A stretch of DNA of 64,000 bases from Paenibacillus taichungensis. Its GTDB lineage: Bacteria > Bacillota > Bacilli > Paenibacillales > Paenibacillaceae. The notes beneath the pieces were generated by a model. The model saw nothing but the letters and a program-made list of their open reading frames with translations, was not told the DNA's origin and made no database searches. A program made the translations under genes and the position numbers. Shown here piece after piece: positions 8,274 to 17,254 of this stretch. The DNA lies in the NCBI RefSeq assembly GCF_013359905.1, contig NZ_JABMCC010000106.1, positions 142,377 through 206,376 of the forward strand. Direction: 5' to 3'. The first letter of the stretch is position 1, and every line of letters begins with the position of its first letter.

Positions 8274-9866
8274 TTAACCGTTCCGAAAATCCTGCGGGGT
8301 CAAGCCATAATGTTTGCGGAATACTTGAATGAAATAAGGAGTATTGTTATATCCCACTTCCTGACCGACTTCATAAATCTTCATAGCCGTGTGTTTCAAC
8401 AAGTGAACAGCACGTTCCATTCGGGAACGGATAATGTAGTCACTGATGCCTTCACCCGTTGATTGTTTATACATTTTGGACAAATACACCGGATGCAAAT
8501 GAACCTCCCCTGCAATAACCTGCAAGGAAAGATCTTCGCCCAGATGGTTGTCAATCCATTGCTGGACCTGTCTGATCATGTTCGATCCACTTTCCTGGCC
8601 TGTATCGGTTGTGCTTAGAGCCCATTGTTCCATCACACTCCGGGTCCATGCTTCCAGACTCCGAAGTGACACGCCGTAGCCGTCCTTCAGCAGTTGCTGA
8701 TACTGCTCACCAAGAACATCGGACAACTGTCTGCCTTCCCGATGAGCCATGTACGAGAAAGCTGCTGCGAGATAGTGAAAAGCAACATAGACATGCTCCG
8801 GGAACACACTATCCGATAACTCGGCGAAAATCGAATCAATCTTGCGATTAGCGTCCTCCATCCGTCCTGCTTCCAGTAGTGCGGTCAGTCCAGGTGGCTC
8901 ATACAGCGCCGCAAGTGATTTTAATGTTGCTCCATGGGAGCCGGCAGCCGCATTGAGATGCAGACCTTTGCCTGCTTCCGCCTGCTTGCGCAATGCACTT
9001 ACAGCTTGATGGTAAAGCTGGGGAACCTGTTCCGGAAAACGGCCTATCCGGCTGACTGACAGTGAAATCGTTGCGTTTAAATACTGCTTCACACTGTGAA
9101 GCAGCCGTTCTCCGAGCCGCCCCATCAGCAGTTCGGGTTCAGACTGTGCTTGTTTTGGACTTGCCATGAAGACGAGATCATCATACGCATCGTCTGTATG
9201 GCAGAGATGATAGCTGCTGCCAAAGATTTCTTCCACGACGTTGGAGATGGCGTATTTCATCAAACGGAATGCCTTGTGCGTTGGCTGTGGGTCATCATAA
9301 CGGATAAGCAGCAGCTGCATTTTATCCTGGGGACGGAACCCAATCTCCAATTGCTCCAACTTTTCCACAAGTTCGCTCTCTGCAAATCTATGTCCGAGCA
9401 GTACATCCTTCATTAATCCCGCCCGCTTCTCCGGTAAATGTTCCCTCACCGAATACATGGCGCGCTGGTGCATCAACTGTTTCTCTCCCTCCAGCCGAAT
9501 CTGGACGGAGGCCTGCTGCACGGCTTCAATCAGTTCCTCATCCCGCACTGGCTTCAGCAGATAACTCACTGTCCCATGACGGAGTGCCTGCTTCGCATAA
9601 TCAAAGGATGCATGTCCAGATAAAATGATACATTTAGTCCGCTCCCACTTTTGACGAATATGACTCACCAAATCCAAACCGGATAAGCCCGGCATACGAA
9701 TATCAGTGATGATAATATGGACCTGATGTGCCGCCATTTGCTGCAATGCCTCTTTCACCGAATACGCCTTATATACGTGCCCAATCCCATGTTCTCTCCA
9801 CGGTATGGAGGCTGCAATCGATTCCACCGCTGAATGTTCATCATCCACGACCATTAGATTCATCAT
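8274..9866 (-). CDS. YesN-like response regulator, REC plus AraC-type DNA-binding domain
   Basis: 530 aa. The start is the ATG at 9866 after GAGGAGGA, giving MMNLMVVDDEHS; a longer frame runs back into the kinase gene and was rejected. Residues 1-120 are a receiver domain with the acidic pair DDE, phosphoacceptor Asp in IIITDIRMPGLSGLD, and Lys in SYLLKPVRDEEL. A middle region of about 280 residues of YesN type follows. The C-terminal 100 residues form two AraC helix-turn-helix motifs (LSLQVIAGEVHLHPVYLSKM and IYEVGQEVGYNNTPYFIQVF). It overlaps the end of the kinase gene by 26 bases, so the two are translationally coupled. It probably activates the binding-protein gene downstream and the divergent permease genes in response to an extracellular sugar. 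Confidence 0.93.
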   Translation of the reverse strand: MMNLMVVDDEHSAVESIAASIPWREHGIGHVYKAYSVKEALQQMAAHQVHIIITDIRMPGLSGLDLVSHIRQKWERTKCIILSGHASFDYAKQALRHGTVSYLLKPVRDEELIEAVQQASVQIRLEGEKQLMHQRAMYSVREHLPEKRAGLMKDVLLGHRFAESELVEKLEQLEIGFRPQDKMQLLLIRYDDPQPTHKAFRLMKYAISNVVEEIFGSSYHLCHTDDAYDDLVFMASPKQAQSEPELLMGRLGERLLHSVKQYLNATISLSVSRIGRFPEQVPQLYHQAVSALRKQAEAGKGLHLNAAAGSHGATLKSLAALYEPPGLTALLEAGRMEDANRKIDSIFAELSDSVFPEHVYVAFHYLAAAFSYMAHREGRQLSDVLGEQYQQLLKDGYGVSLRSLEAWTRSVMEQWALSTTDTGQESGSNMIRQVQQWIDNHLGEDLSLQVIAGEVHLHPVYLSKMYKQSTGEGISDYIIRSRMERAVHLLKHTAMKIYEVGQEVGYNNTPYFIQVFRKHYGLTPQDFRNG

Positions 9867-11601
9867 TAGGATATTCCTCCTCAAACCATCGTATTTCCAC
9901 ACTGAGACCCCCATAAGGGATCGCTCCAAAATGAAGCCCTGAAGAATGACCATATCGTGTAACGAGCCGCTGGTGTACGTTCCAGGTACCCGTGCCTATT
10001 TCTTCACCCATCGGTTCATTGATTTCCCGCTCAAGACTAGCAATCTCTTCGGGCGTCAAAGTAACACCGTCGTTATCGACAAACAAACTGTATCGTGTGT
10101 ATTCCCTTCCATCGATTTGCTCTTGTGCTGCCATGCCTGTAACTACGATGTGACCGCTACCCTCCATCGGTTCAATGCCGTGAATGACTGCATTCTCCAC
10201 GATAGGCTGGATCAGCAGCCTTGGAATGTGCTGCTGCATCAGTTCTTGCGGTACGGCGATCTCATACGACAAACGGTTGGTACGCATCTGTTGGATGGAC
10301 AAATAATTGTCCAACAACCGGATTTCCTCTTCCACGGTCGTCATATCGTTCTCATCACGTGTGATGTAGCGATAGTAATCTCCCAGGCTGAGCGACATGG
10401 CAATAACCGCTTCGCGGTTGCCGAGCTGCGTCATATTTTTAATATAAAACAGACAATTATACAGGAAATGAGGATTGATCTGCGATTGCAGATGCTTCAG
10501 CGTCGCTTCCCGCGAACGGATACGTTCCTCGTATACTTTTTCGATCAGCTCCTGAATCTGCTCAGCCATGTGATTGAAGCTCTGCGTCAAATAAGCGAAT
10601 TCATCACGGGAGTGATCGACCGGAATTCGTGTGGACAGCTGTCCTTTGCGAATCTGCTGCAAACCTCTCATCAGCCGTTGTATCGGCACCTGTACCTTTC
10701 GGTATAACAATAGGGCAGCGCCAATACTGAGCACGAGCAGCAGCAAAATTGAGGTTATAAACATATTTCGGCTCTTGTCCATCGGCGTAAGCAAATCATC
10801 CAGCACAACCGGGTTAACATAGATTCCGTTCAGCTGTTTGGAGAGCACATAACTGACCAAGTACTTCTTGCCCCCCACCTCAAGCTGATGGTTGCCTTCA
10901 CTATCCAATTCGGTTAATGGCATGTCCCGCATCACGGCTTCCACGAGCTCAGGGTCCGCACTACGATTTAATAGAGGCTCGTTGCCCGGGACGAGTAGAA
11001 ATGGATCTCCCCCCTGTGCCTCCTTGAAATCATCCAGCATGGCAACAATATTCATCGGGTCAAAATCAATCTCCATCACCGTTCGTACATCCGTGGTCAC
11101 AGGTTTTTCATTCCACTCATAGTTATCCGTAAAGAAATAAGTGAAGCTACCTTCGTTCAACTGCCATCGGCCTGGCTGTGGAAACTTCAACATCTTCTCA
11201 TTAAAGACCGTCCGGTTCGACATGGTGGACAATACCAGCTCTGCCTGAGGCAGCACAATGGTAATATCGTTCTTCCAGCGGCTCGTGGACTGGTATAGTG
11301 ACAATTTGTCGAGAATATCGAGATAGATGCTGTTTTTCTCATATTGGCTCGTCGATTCTGTCATGTAACGATAGTGTAGAATGCTTGGATCACGCAGTAA
11401 AGTCAGCCCGTAAAGTGAGAGCTGTTCAATATTTTTATCCACCTGAGAGCTAAAATAATTGAACTGGTTCAAACTGGACTGCTGCTTCTCCTCGACGATC
11501 ATGTCCACGTTCGCCTGATTCGCGTAGGTATAGAGCAGCAAGATAGGCACCAGCAAGCAGACCAGTAGCATGACTGTTTTTGAGAATACTGTAAATTTCA
11601 T
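9841..11601 (-). CDS. YesM-like sensor histidine kinase
   Basis: 586 aa from the ATG at 11601, preceded by AGGGTGAAGC; the frame extends 12 codons further but without a ribosome site. One membrane helix at about residues 10-27, an extracellular sensor region of about 250 residues, and a second helix (NMFITSILLLLVLSIGAALL) precede a HAMP domain (QVPIQRLMRGLQQI...). The kinase is of the LytS/YesM class: the phospho-His lies in QSQINPHFLYNCLFYI, followed by the N box LLIQPIVENAVIHGIE and a short ATPase C-terminal part. It pairs with the overlapping YesN-like regulator. Members of this class sense sugars together with the binding protein encoded downstream. Confidence 0.93.
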   Translation of the reverse strand: MKFTVFSKTVMLLVCLLVPILLLYTYANQANVDMIVEEKQQSSLNQFNYFSSQVDKNIEQLSLYGLTLLRDPSILHYRYMTESTSQYEKNSIYLDILDKLSLYQSTSRWKNDITIVLPQAELVLSTMSNRTVFNEKMLKFPQPGRWQLNEGSFTYFFTDNYEWNEKPVTTDVRTVMEIDFDPMNIVAMLDDFKEAQGGDPFLLVPGNEPLLNRSADPELVEAVMRDMPLTELDSEGNHQLEVGGKKYLVSYVLSKQLNGIYVNPVVLDDLLTPMDKSRNMFITSILLLLVLSIGAALLLYRKVQVPIQRLMRGLQQIRKGQLSTRIPVDHSRDEFAYLTQSFNHMAEQIQELIEKVYEERIRSREATLKHLQSQINPHFLYNCLFYIKNMTQLGNREAVIAMSLSLGDYYRYITRDENDMTTVEEEIRLLDNYLSIQQMRTNRLSYEIAVPQELMQQHIPRLLIQPIVENAVIHGIEPMEGSGHIVVTGMAAQEQIDGREYTRYSLFVDNDGVTLTPEEIASLEREINEPMGEEIGTGTWNVHQRLVTRYGHSSGLHFGAIPYGGLSVEIRWFEEEYPNDESNGRG

Positions 11602-11777
11602 TGCTTCACCCTGTCCCGAATTAAAGTAAAGATACACATCGAAGTCCTATTTTATATTGAAACCCCTTACATATCTATACTGAATTTCAAATGAGTCACT
11701 ATTCGGTACACGTTTTTAACAAGTTAATAAATCAACATCCGCCTTGAAATGTTGTTCTATAGCCCGCCCGTTTCCAT

Positions 11778-11786
11778 TGTTATAAT
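11778..11786 (+). promoter_or_regulatory. Extended -10 element for the permease operon
   Basis: TGTTATAAT (extended -10, TGnTATAAT) lies about 75 bases before the permease start; no good -35 is seen, fitting activator dependence. Downstream, an 11-base direct repeat TGCAGAGGCTG occurs at 11804 and 11828. Confidence 0.5.
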
Positions 11787-11803
11787 TCAGTTGCTCCACT
11801 ATT

Positions 11804-11838
11804 TGCAGAGGCTGACTGGCCTCATTATGCAGAGGCTG
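11804..11838 (+). repeat. Direct repeat in the permease leader, 24 bp apart
   Basis: TGCAGAGGCTG occurs exactly at 11804-11814 and 11828-11838. GAGGC in each copy can pair with GCCTC between them (11818-11823 region), giving two mutually exclusive small hairpins. It may be a regulator site or a leader structure; position within the leader is the only support. Confidence 0.4.
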
Positions 11839-11860
11839 GACGATATAAAGGAGGGACCTG

Positions 11861-12826
11861 ATGGCTATGGAACAACCACTAACGACCAATACGCCGGTGC
11901 GGCAGGCAACACACAATCCACGCAAACGTACCCGCTGGAATTTCAAACGCAATTGGCCGCTGCATCTGATGCTGCTGCCTTCGGTACTGCTCACATTGCT
12001 GTTCGCCTATGTGCCTATGGGCGGCATTATTATTGCGTTTCAGGACTTTAAACCATGGCTGGGATTCACCGGCTCCAAATGGGTAGGATGGGATAACTTC
12101 CGATTCATGTTCGAATATCCGGATAGTGTTCAAGTCATCTGGAACACAGTACTGATTGCCGCGATGAAGATTGTGGCCGGACTCGTGGCCCCGGTTGTGT
12201 TTGCCATTTTGCTGAATGAAGTACGCAATTCCACGTTCAAAAGGTTCTCACAGACGTTGGTATACCTGCCCCACTTCTTGTCTTGGGTTGTACTGGGCGG
12301 CATCCTGCTGGACATGCTTTCCCCCGAAGGCGGACTGATTAACCAGGTTCTGGCGGCCGTTGGCATTGAACCGATCTTCTTTTTGGGAGATGGCGACTGG
12401 TTCCGTGTAACCGTGGTCATCAGTGATGTATGGAAGGAATTCGGATTTGGTACCATTGTCTTTCTTGCAGCCCTTGCGGGCATTAACCCTGCTCTATACG
12501 AAGCTTCCGAAGTTGACGGGGCAACACGACTTAAGCAGACCCTACACATTACGCTGCCTGCACTCGTGCCGATGATCATTGTCGTGGGAACGCTATCACT
12601 GGGGAATATTCTTAATGCTGGATTTGACCAGATTTTCAACCTGTACAATCCACTTGTATATGATAAAGGCGATATTATTGACACGTTTGTTTACCGGATG
12701 GGTATTTTGAATGGCAAAATGAGCTTTGCAACTGCGGTTGGTTTGTTTAAATCCTTTGTTGCCATGTTCCTCGTTATTACTGCCTACCGGATGGCTTACA
12801 AAATCGCTAATTACCGCATTTTCTAA
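11861..12826 (+). CDS. CUT1-type sugar ABC transporter permease, LplB/YteP-like
   Basis: 321 aa, start ATG after AAAGGAGGG. After a basic N-terminus (PRKRTRWNFKRNW) come six membrane helices. The inner-membrane-protein loop that docks on the ATPase is present as EASEVDGATRLKQTLHITLPAL (EAA motif, EA---DGA---------LP). The opening VLLTLLFAYVPMGGIIIAFQDF is characteristic of the LplB/YteP subfamily. It forms the heterodimeric membrane channel with the next gene, 12 bases downstream. No ATPase gene is present; in this subfamily a shared MsmX-type ATPase encoded elsewhere usually serves. Confidence 0.93.
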   Translation: MAMEQPLTTNTPVRQATHNPRKRTRWNFKRNWPLHLMLLPSVLLTLLFAYVPMGGIIIAFQDFKPWLGFTGSKWVGWDNFRFMFEYPDSVQVIWNTVLIAAMKIVAGLVAPVVFAILLNEVRNSTFKRFSQTLVYLPHFLSWVVLGGILLDMLSPEGGLINQVLAAVGIEPIFFLGDGDWFRVTVVISDVWKEFGFGTIVFLAALAGINPALYEASEVDGATRLKQTLHITLPALVPMIIVVGTLSLGNILNAGFDQIFNLYNPLVYDKGDIIDTFVYRMGILNGKMSFATAVGLFKSFVAMFLVITAYRMAYKIANYRIF

Positions 12827-12838
12827 GGAGGAATTAAG

Positions 12839-13717
12839 GTGTATCACAAAACGACCGGATACCGTATATTTAACGGCTTCAACCTGTTCTTCATCGCGGC
12901 CGTCTCGCTGCTGTGTGTGCTGCCGCTTGTCCACATTCTGGCGGTTTCCTTCAGCGGTAAAGCGGCAGCTTCCGCCAATCTGGTAACGCTCTGGCCGATT
13001 GATTTTACAGTCGATGCCTATACCAAAACGTTTGGTAACAGTAACTTTCTCAGCGCGCTCTGGATCTCAGTGCAACGTACCGTGTTCGGAACGCTGCTCA
13101 GTATGGTGCTGGTCATCCTGACGGCATATCCTTTGTCCAAAGAAAGTCTGAATTTCAAGGGACGTTCGCTGTATGCGTGGTTTTTCATCTTCACGATGCT
13201 GTTCAGTGGCGGTCTGATCCCTTCCTATATCCTGATTCAGAAGCTGGGACTGATCAACACCCTATGGGCTCTGATTTTGCCGGGCGCTGTGGCGGTCTGG
13301 AACCTGATTCTCATGATGAACTTCTTCCGTAACGTGCCCAAAGAGCTCGAAGAAGCGGCGTTCATCGATGGTGCCAACCATATCACCACATTGTTCCGCA
13401 TCTATCTGCCTGTATCCATGCCGGCCATTGCTACGATCTCCCTATTCACCATGGTGGGGCAGTGGAATTCCTGGTTCGACGGGTTGATCTATATGAATGA
13501 CGCAGCCAAATATCCGCTCGCTACGTTAATGCAGACCATTATCGTGCAACAGGATTTTTCCAATATGAATGTTGATGCGACGCAGCTTCAGAACATGTCG
13601 CAGCGTACCGTTAACGCAGCCCAGATCTTTATTGGGGCACTGCCAATCCTGCTCGTGTATCCATTCTTGCAGCGTTTCTTTGTCAAAGGAATTGTGCTTG
13701 GGGCTGTTAAAGAATAG
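12839..13717 (+). CDS. CUT1-type sugar ABC transporter permease, LplC/YtcP-like
   Basis: 292 aa from a GTG start, directly after TAAGGAGGAATTAAG and 12 bases behind the first permease. Six membrane helices; EAA loop seen as LEEAAFIDGANHITTLFRIYLPV. The C-terminus QRFFVKGIVLGAVKE is typical for the YtcP branch (-KG---GAVKG-). It is the second subunit of the channel for the sugar bound by the lipoprotein encoded at 6522. A hairpin terminator follows at 13755-13795. Confidence 0.93.
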   Translation: MYHKTTGYRIFNGFNLFFIAAVSLLCVLPLVHILAVSFSGKAAASANLVTLWPIDFTVDAYTKTFGNSNFLSALWISVQRTVFGTLLSMVLVILTAYPLSKESLNFKGRSLYAWFFIFTMLFSGGLIPSYILIQKLGLINTLWALILPGAVAVWNLILMMNFFRNVPKELEEAAFIDGANHITTLFRIYLPVSMPAIATISLFTMVGQWNSWFDGLIYMNDAAKYPLATLMQTIIVQQDFSNMNVDATQLQNMSQRTVNAAQIFIGALPILLVYPFLQRFFVKGIVLGAVKE

Positions 13718-13754
13718 GGTTCGTATACTGAACCTCAATACATTCGCATCATTT

Positions 13755-13795
13755 CATCCCGAGGTTTATAACGCGCTGTTATTTACTTCGGGATG
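13755..13795. terminator. Hairpin shared by converging genes
   Basis: Stem CATCCCGA/TCGGGATG with an inner ATAAC/GTTAT stem, followed by ATTTT. The right arm lies inside the last codons of the Spo0E-like gene, which converges on the permease gene. Confidence 0.6.
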
Positions 13796-13961
13796 ATTTT
13801 CCGCGAATGGCATTGTTATATTGATTAATGAGTTCATCCAGAACCATCGATTGACGAATGACCTCCGGATGCCACAGTTCTTTATGAGCGTTTGCAATCT
13901 GGTAGAGCCTCTGTCGTGCCTTTTCGATACATTCCTGAATGGTTTCCGGATTATGCACCAT
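13779..13961 (-). CDS. Spo0E-like aspartyl-phosphate phosphatase (60 aa)
   Basis: The small protein is two antiparallel helices with the Spo0E family pattern: a first helix ETIQECIEKARQRLYQIAN and a second with the signature HPEVIRQSMVLDELINQY, in which the S---D motif (Ser, then Asp four residues on) holds the catalytic Asp that attacks Spo0A-phosphate. Length is normal for the short family members. By family knowledge it drains phosphate from Spo0A and delays sporulation; the exact target here is inferred. The ribosome site is weak (GGGCGGGAGT). The tail is basic (RGKSSRSK). It is monocistronic and converges on the permease genes. Confidence 0.87.
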   Translation of the reverse strand: MVHNPETIQECIEKARQRLYQIANAHKELWHPEVIRQSMVLDELINQYNNAIRGKSSRSK

Positions 13962-14128
13962 ACTCCCGCCCCCTGTTGTCCTTCAATATCCTCCATCCAA
14001 AAAAGACCATCTATTATAATATTCGGAACAAAGGGAGCTGCACATTACCCCAAAATCGAAATTATGGTTATTTTTTCTTGTCCAGGTTGAAATAAGGACG
14101 AGCAATGGACTAAGATGTGGCAAAACAC

Positions 14129-14171
14129 AAAAAATACCGGATAGGCCTATCAGCCTTATCCGGTATTTTTT
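14129..14171. terminator. Strong bidirectional terminator
   Basis: A-tract, stem ATACCGGATAGGC pairing with GCCTTATCCGGTAT (one bulge), then a T tract. It ends the minus-strand operon 17443-14191. Confidence 0.92.
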
Positions 14172-14190
14172 GTACCCATGCGCTGCCCAT

Positions 14191-15207
14191 TCATCTTAAT
14201 CCAATATCCTCAAAACGGTTACCAATCGTCTCTGGGAAGGCCAGTTTAATGGCATCGATCGCGCGCTGTTCCGTTTCCCCTGCTTGCTCAATCAGATGGA
14301 TCACCCTTAGCACATGCCCTGGTTCCTTCGCATCCCAAGCTGTTGAATCCTCAACCTTCTCCATCATCTGAGCATATAGGTCTGCGAGTAACGCGTACGC
14401 CTGCACCACATGATTCATCTGACTGGACAAATGCTTAAGCTCTGCAACATAGGAAGCCATATCCTTTCTCGATTGGGCATAATAGCGCAAAACAATGGCA
14501 GCTTGATCCGTTTCATATGCACCAGATTGTAGGACATCAGCAATGGCTGCATATGTAGCAGCTCCGCAGGCGTAATCCTGGGGTGGCAGCATGTAATCAT
14601 GGGTCTCCCATTTGTACACAGCCTGAATTAATGATTCCTTGCACACTTCCCATATGTCTACGGTTGTATGGGATTCAAGCACCTGATAGTACCAGTATGG
14701 TGTTCTGTTCCGACCAAAAGAATCATAGGGCAGACAAATGACTTCATTTTCTTGACTCTCACAAATGAACAGCATCTGCTCACCATCATCATATCCAGCA
14801 CAAATAACAAACTGATCATGCCACAGAATAGCGCCCACACCCCGGTCAATAGAAGCCTTGATATCCAGCAGGGCCTGCTTCTGATAGAGCGGAAAGGTCG
14901 GCTCGAACGAAAATCCCCCGTGTTGTCCGGTCGTGACGCCAATGAAATCAGAAGCTACAAAGTTCTCGGCCATCCAGTTGTATGCTGAGATCGATTCTGT
15001 CGTTAGACGCCGATCCACTACTAATCGAAATACACTTGCGGTCATACCCGCAATCATGTGACGCGGTAAATCCGTCCACTGCTTGTGCATCAGAATGCGA
15101 TACATCGCATCCATGTATGAGCCTGCACCGCTCCAGGATCGTTGTTCATCTGCCAAATTCTGAGTCTGTGGAAAACGAATCAAATCCGGCAGTATTTTAC
15201 TCCTCAT
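14191..15207 (-). CDS. C39/BtrH-like protein without evident catalytic Cys, paralogue 1
   Basis: 338 aa from ATG 15207 (after GGGAGGATAAG; a GTG lies 3 bases earlier). It is a clear paralogue of the next gene upstream, sharing the order SYMDAMYRIL, AGMTASVFRL, SISAYNWM, PLYQKQALLDIKASIDRGVG, FVICAGYDDGEQMLF and the helical second half (DYACGAATYAAIADVL, AQSRKDMASYVAEL). The N-terminal half resembles the papain-like C39/BtrH N-terminal fold (Cys-----L near the start, then H---GYDD); here the Cys position reads Ser-Tyr and the His position is not His. It is therefore probably a non-catalytic relative. No signal peptide. Real function unknown. Confidence 0.75.
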   Translation of the reverse strand: MRSKILPDLIRFPQTQNLADEQRSWSGAGSYMDAMYRILMHKQWTDLPRHMIAGMTASVFRLVVDRRLTTESISAYNWMAENFVASDFIGVTTGQHGGFSFEPTFPLYQKQALLDIKASIDRGVGAILWHDQFVICAGYDDGEQMLFICESQENEVICLPYDSFGRNRTPYWYYQVLESHTTVDIWEVCKESLIQAVYKWETHDYMLPPQDYACGAATYAAIADVLQSGAYETDQAAIVLRYYAQSRKDMASYVAELKHLSSQMNHVVQAYALLADLYAQMMEKVEDSTAWDAKEPGHVLRVIHLIEQAGETEQRAIDAIKLAFPETIGNRFEDIGLR

Positions 15208-15226
15208 CACCTTATCCTCCCTCCCC

Positions 15227-16225
15227 CTACCTTGCTGAATGTGCTCCCCACCGTGGTACAGTGTTGCGTTTACGATCAGGATACTTCGAGGAGATCAAAC
15301 GAAAATAATCAACAGCCTGCTCTTCCAATGCTTTCGCTTCCAATAAAACCTGTGCCAGCTTCTCTGTGGCGTCTGCCTGCATAATCCTTCTGTTATGTTC
15401 CTGAATCATGCATGCCTTCATCTGTATAATCAATGCTCCAAGCTGTTCATAACATGCATAGGCTTGGTCCATTTCGGGCCATATCCCCCCCACATCCTGC
15501 AAATACATCTGAATTTCAGTTCGGGACTGGCAATAGGATTCCAAAATATAGTCAGCACCCGATGCATCGTAATCTCCACCCCGAAGGGCTTGCACCCACA
15601 CATCATAAGCCATTCTGCCCGAAACGATATTCCGATCAGGCAGTAGACGATAAGGGATATCCCAATCCTCAATTGCCAATCTCAATGATTCCAACAGCAT
15701 CTCTTGTTCAGGGATATATACCTGGTCACCAAAGACCTGACAATACCAAAACCCGGTGAAGTTTAATCCGAAATTGTCATACAGCATAATCTGTGGTTCC
15801 TTGCCCCAGCCATCTTGCACGTAAAAGATGCGATCACTGTCATCATACCCATGAATGACACCAAATTCCGGAATCCAGTAGATCACCCCGATGCCTTCAT
15901 CCAGACTGCGCTTCACCCAATTTACCGCATCCCGCTGGTAATACCCAAATGTGGGATGACGTGTCCGTCCTCCATCCCAGATCGTGAATATCCCCAAGTT
16001 ATCGATCCCAGGGCGATGAGATTCTCCCCATTGACCATAGGCTGTAACCGACATGGGCAGTAGTCTGCGATGCACTGAAAGTTTGAATGCCATACCCGTA
16101 TATCCAGCGAGCACATACTTGGAACCCTGAAACAGACCCGCATGGGTCAATACAGCGTGTAGGCTATCCACGTACGATTTGGACTCCCGCTTCATGATCA
16201 GATTGTCTAACACAACTTCAATCAA
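15227..16225 (-). CDS. C39/BtrH-like protein without evident catalytic Cys, paralogue 2
   Basis: 332 aa from a TTG start supported by GAGAGGAG 7 bases upstream (an ATG ten codons in is the alternative). Parallels to paralogue 1 run along the whole length: SYVDSLHAVL, LAGYTGMAFKLSV, SVTAYGQWGE, GYYQRDAVNWVKRSLDEGIG, FGVIHGYDDSDRIFYVQDGWG, and the helical half NIVSGRMAYDVWVQALRGGDYDAS. In this copy the His before GYDD is kept but the usual N-terminal Cys is missing (ESKSYVDSL). Predicted to be cytoplasmic. It sits 20 bases before paralogue 1 and 30 bases after the WYL regulator, so the three are one operon. The BtrH comparison is from memory and of moderate confidence. Confidence 0.75.
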   Translation of the reverse strand: MIEVVLDNLIMKRESKSYVDSLHAVLTHAGLFQGSKYVLAGYTGMAFKLSVHRRLLPMSVTAYGQWGESHRPGIDNLGIFTIWDGGRTRHPTFGYYQRDAVNWVKRSLDEGIGVIYWIPEFGVIHGYDDSDRIFYVQDGWGKEPQIMLYDNFGLNFTGFWYCQVFGDQVYIPEQEMLLESLRLAIEDWDIPYRLLPDRNIVSGRMAYDVWVQALRGGDYDASGADYILESYCQSRTEIQMYLQDVGGIWPEMDQAYACYEQLGALIIQMKACMIQEHNRRIMQADATEKLAQVLLEAKALEEQAVDYFRLISSKYPDRKRNTVPRWGAHSAR

Positions 16226-16255
16226 AAAAAATCTCCTCTCTTTGGTTGTACTAAC

Positions 16256-17170
16256 TCAGGTTTGCTTTGAGATCATGGCAAGCCTATCGATTATGCTTTC
16301 AGCACTTTGCCGAAACTTTCGTCTAAGCCACGTTGGAGACAACAGTTCCTCCCACTCGCTAATGAACAAATGCTGAAGGAAAGCATCCGTATCATAAAAT
16401 TCAATCCAGTGAACCTGATCTTGCTTCTCCCGAATCCGATATCCTTGCCACAGCTCTGTTTGCTGCACTTCTCTCAGTCTTATCTCAGCGACAAACGGTT
16501 TACGGACAGGCAGCGCCTCTTCCCATGCACCCAGCAACCCGTCTGTCTGACACTGAAACGTCTCGTTCGTCATCTGCACATAAATCATGCCCTCCAACCG
16601 GATGGCCGTTTGCTGTATAGGGTCCATTTCATAACCAACCACGTAATCGGCGTTGAACTGGGACAGCATCTTCAATGGACACCAGGTAAATTGCCGTGCT
16701 CCGGCATGATCTCTGTAATGGATATGTACTTTGCGGGATTCGGCAATCGCATGGGACAAAATCTCAAAGAACTGAAGCTGCTGTGGATCTGCTTTAAACA
16801 CAGGAAGCTGACTACTTCCTGTTTGCTGTTCCTCGAGCGTAAAACGCTCCAGCAAATGCGCCACACGCTTTACCGCATCCGACTGATCATAACTGTAATG
16901 CCGATAACGATGCGCCAGATACTTAAGCACCCGCTGTTCTTCTTCCGTCATATATAAATGGGGCAACCGGTAGGTCTGATCCTCGTAACAATACCCCCGA
17001 TATTTTGCTATATACACCAGAGGGGCACGCAGAGAAATCGCCATATATTCAATATCACGCTGGGCCTGGCGCCGGGATATTTCAAATTCACGTGCAAGCC
17101 AGCTGCTGTTTGGAAAACGTCCACTCCGAATCTGCTCGTCAAACCAGTGAATACGATGCATATTACTCAT
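16256..17170 (-). CDS. WYL-domain transcriptional regulator with N-terminal HTH
   Basis: 304 aa. Residues 5-60 are a DeoR-like winged helix-turn-helix (WLAREFEISRRQAQRDIEYM); the middle and C-terminal parts form a WYL domain, seen in IAESRKVHIHYRDHAGARQFTWCPLKMLSQFNADYVVGYEM (the equivalent of the R--P--L---WYL motif is degenerate), followed by the WCX-like C-terminal extension. WYL proteins act as ligand-responsive regulators. It is the first gene upstream of the two BtrH-like paralogues, so it probably controls its own operon. The start ATG has a purine-rich GGGGGCGGGGA site. Confidence 0.85.
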   Translation of the reverse strand: MSNMHRIHWFDEQIRSGRFPNSSWLAREFEISRRQAQRDIEYMAISLRAPLVYIAKYRGYCYEDQTYRLPHLYMTEEEQRVLKYLAHRYRHYSYDQSDAVKRVAHLLERFTLEEQQTGSSQLPVFKADPQQLQFFEILSHAIAESRKVHIHYRDHAGARQFTWCPLKMLSQFNADYVVGYEMDPIQQTAIRLEGMIYVQMTNETFQCQTDGLLGAWEEALPVRKPFVAEIRLREVQQTELWQGYRIREKQDQVHWIEFYDTDAFLQHLFISEWEELLSPTWLRRKFRQSAESIIDRLAMISKQT

Positions 17171-17254
17171 TTCCCCGCCCCCTGGCTCATTCCGTATTTC
17201 GTAATTATATTATACCAAAAGACATGGCCCGTTCCGAAGAACAGGCCTGTTATG

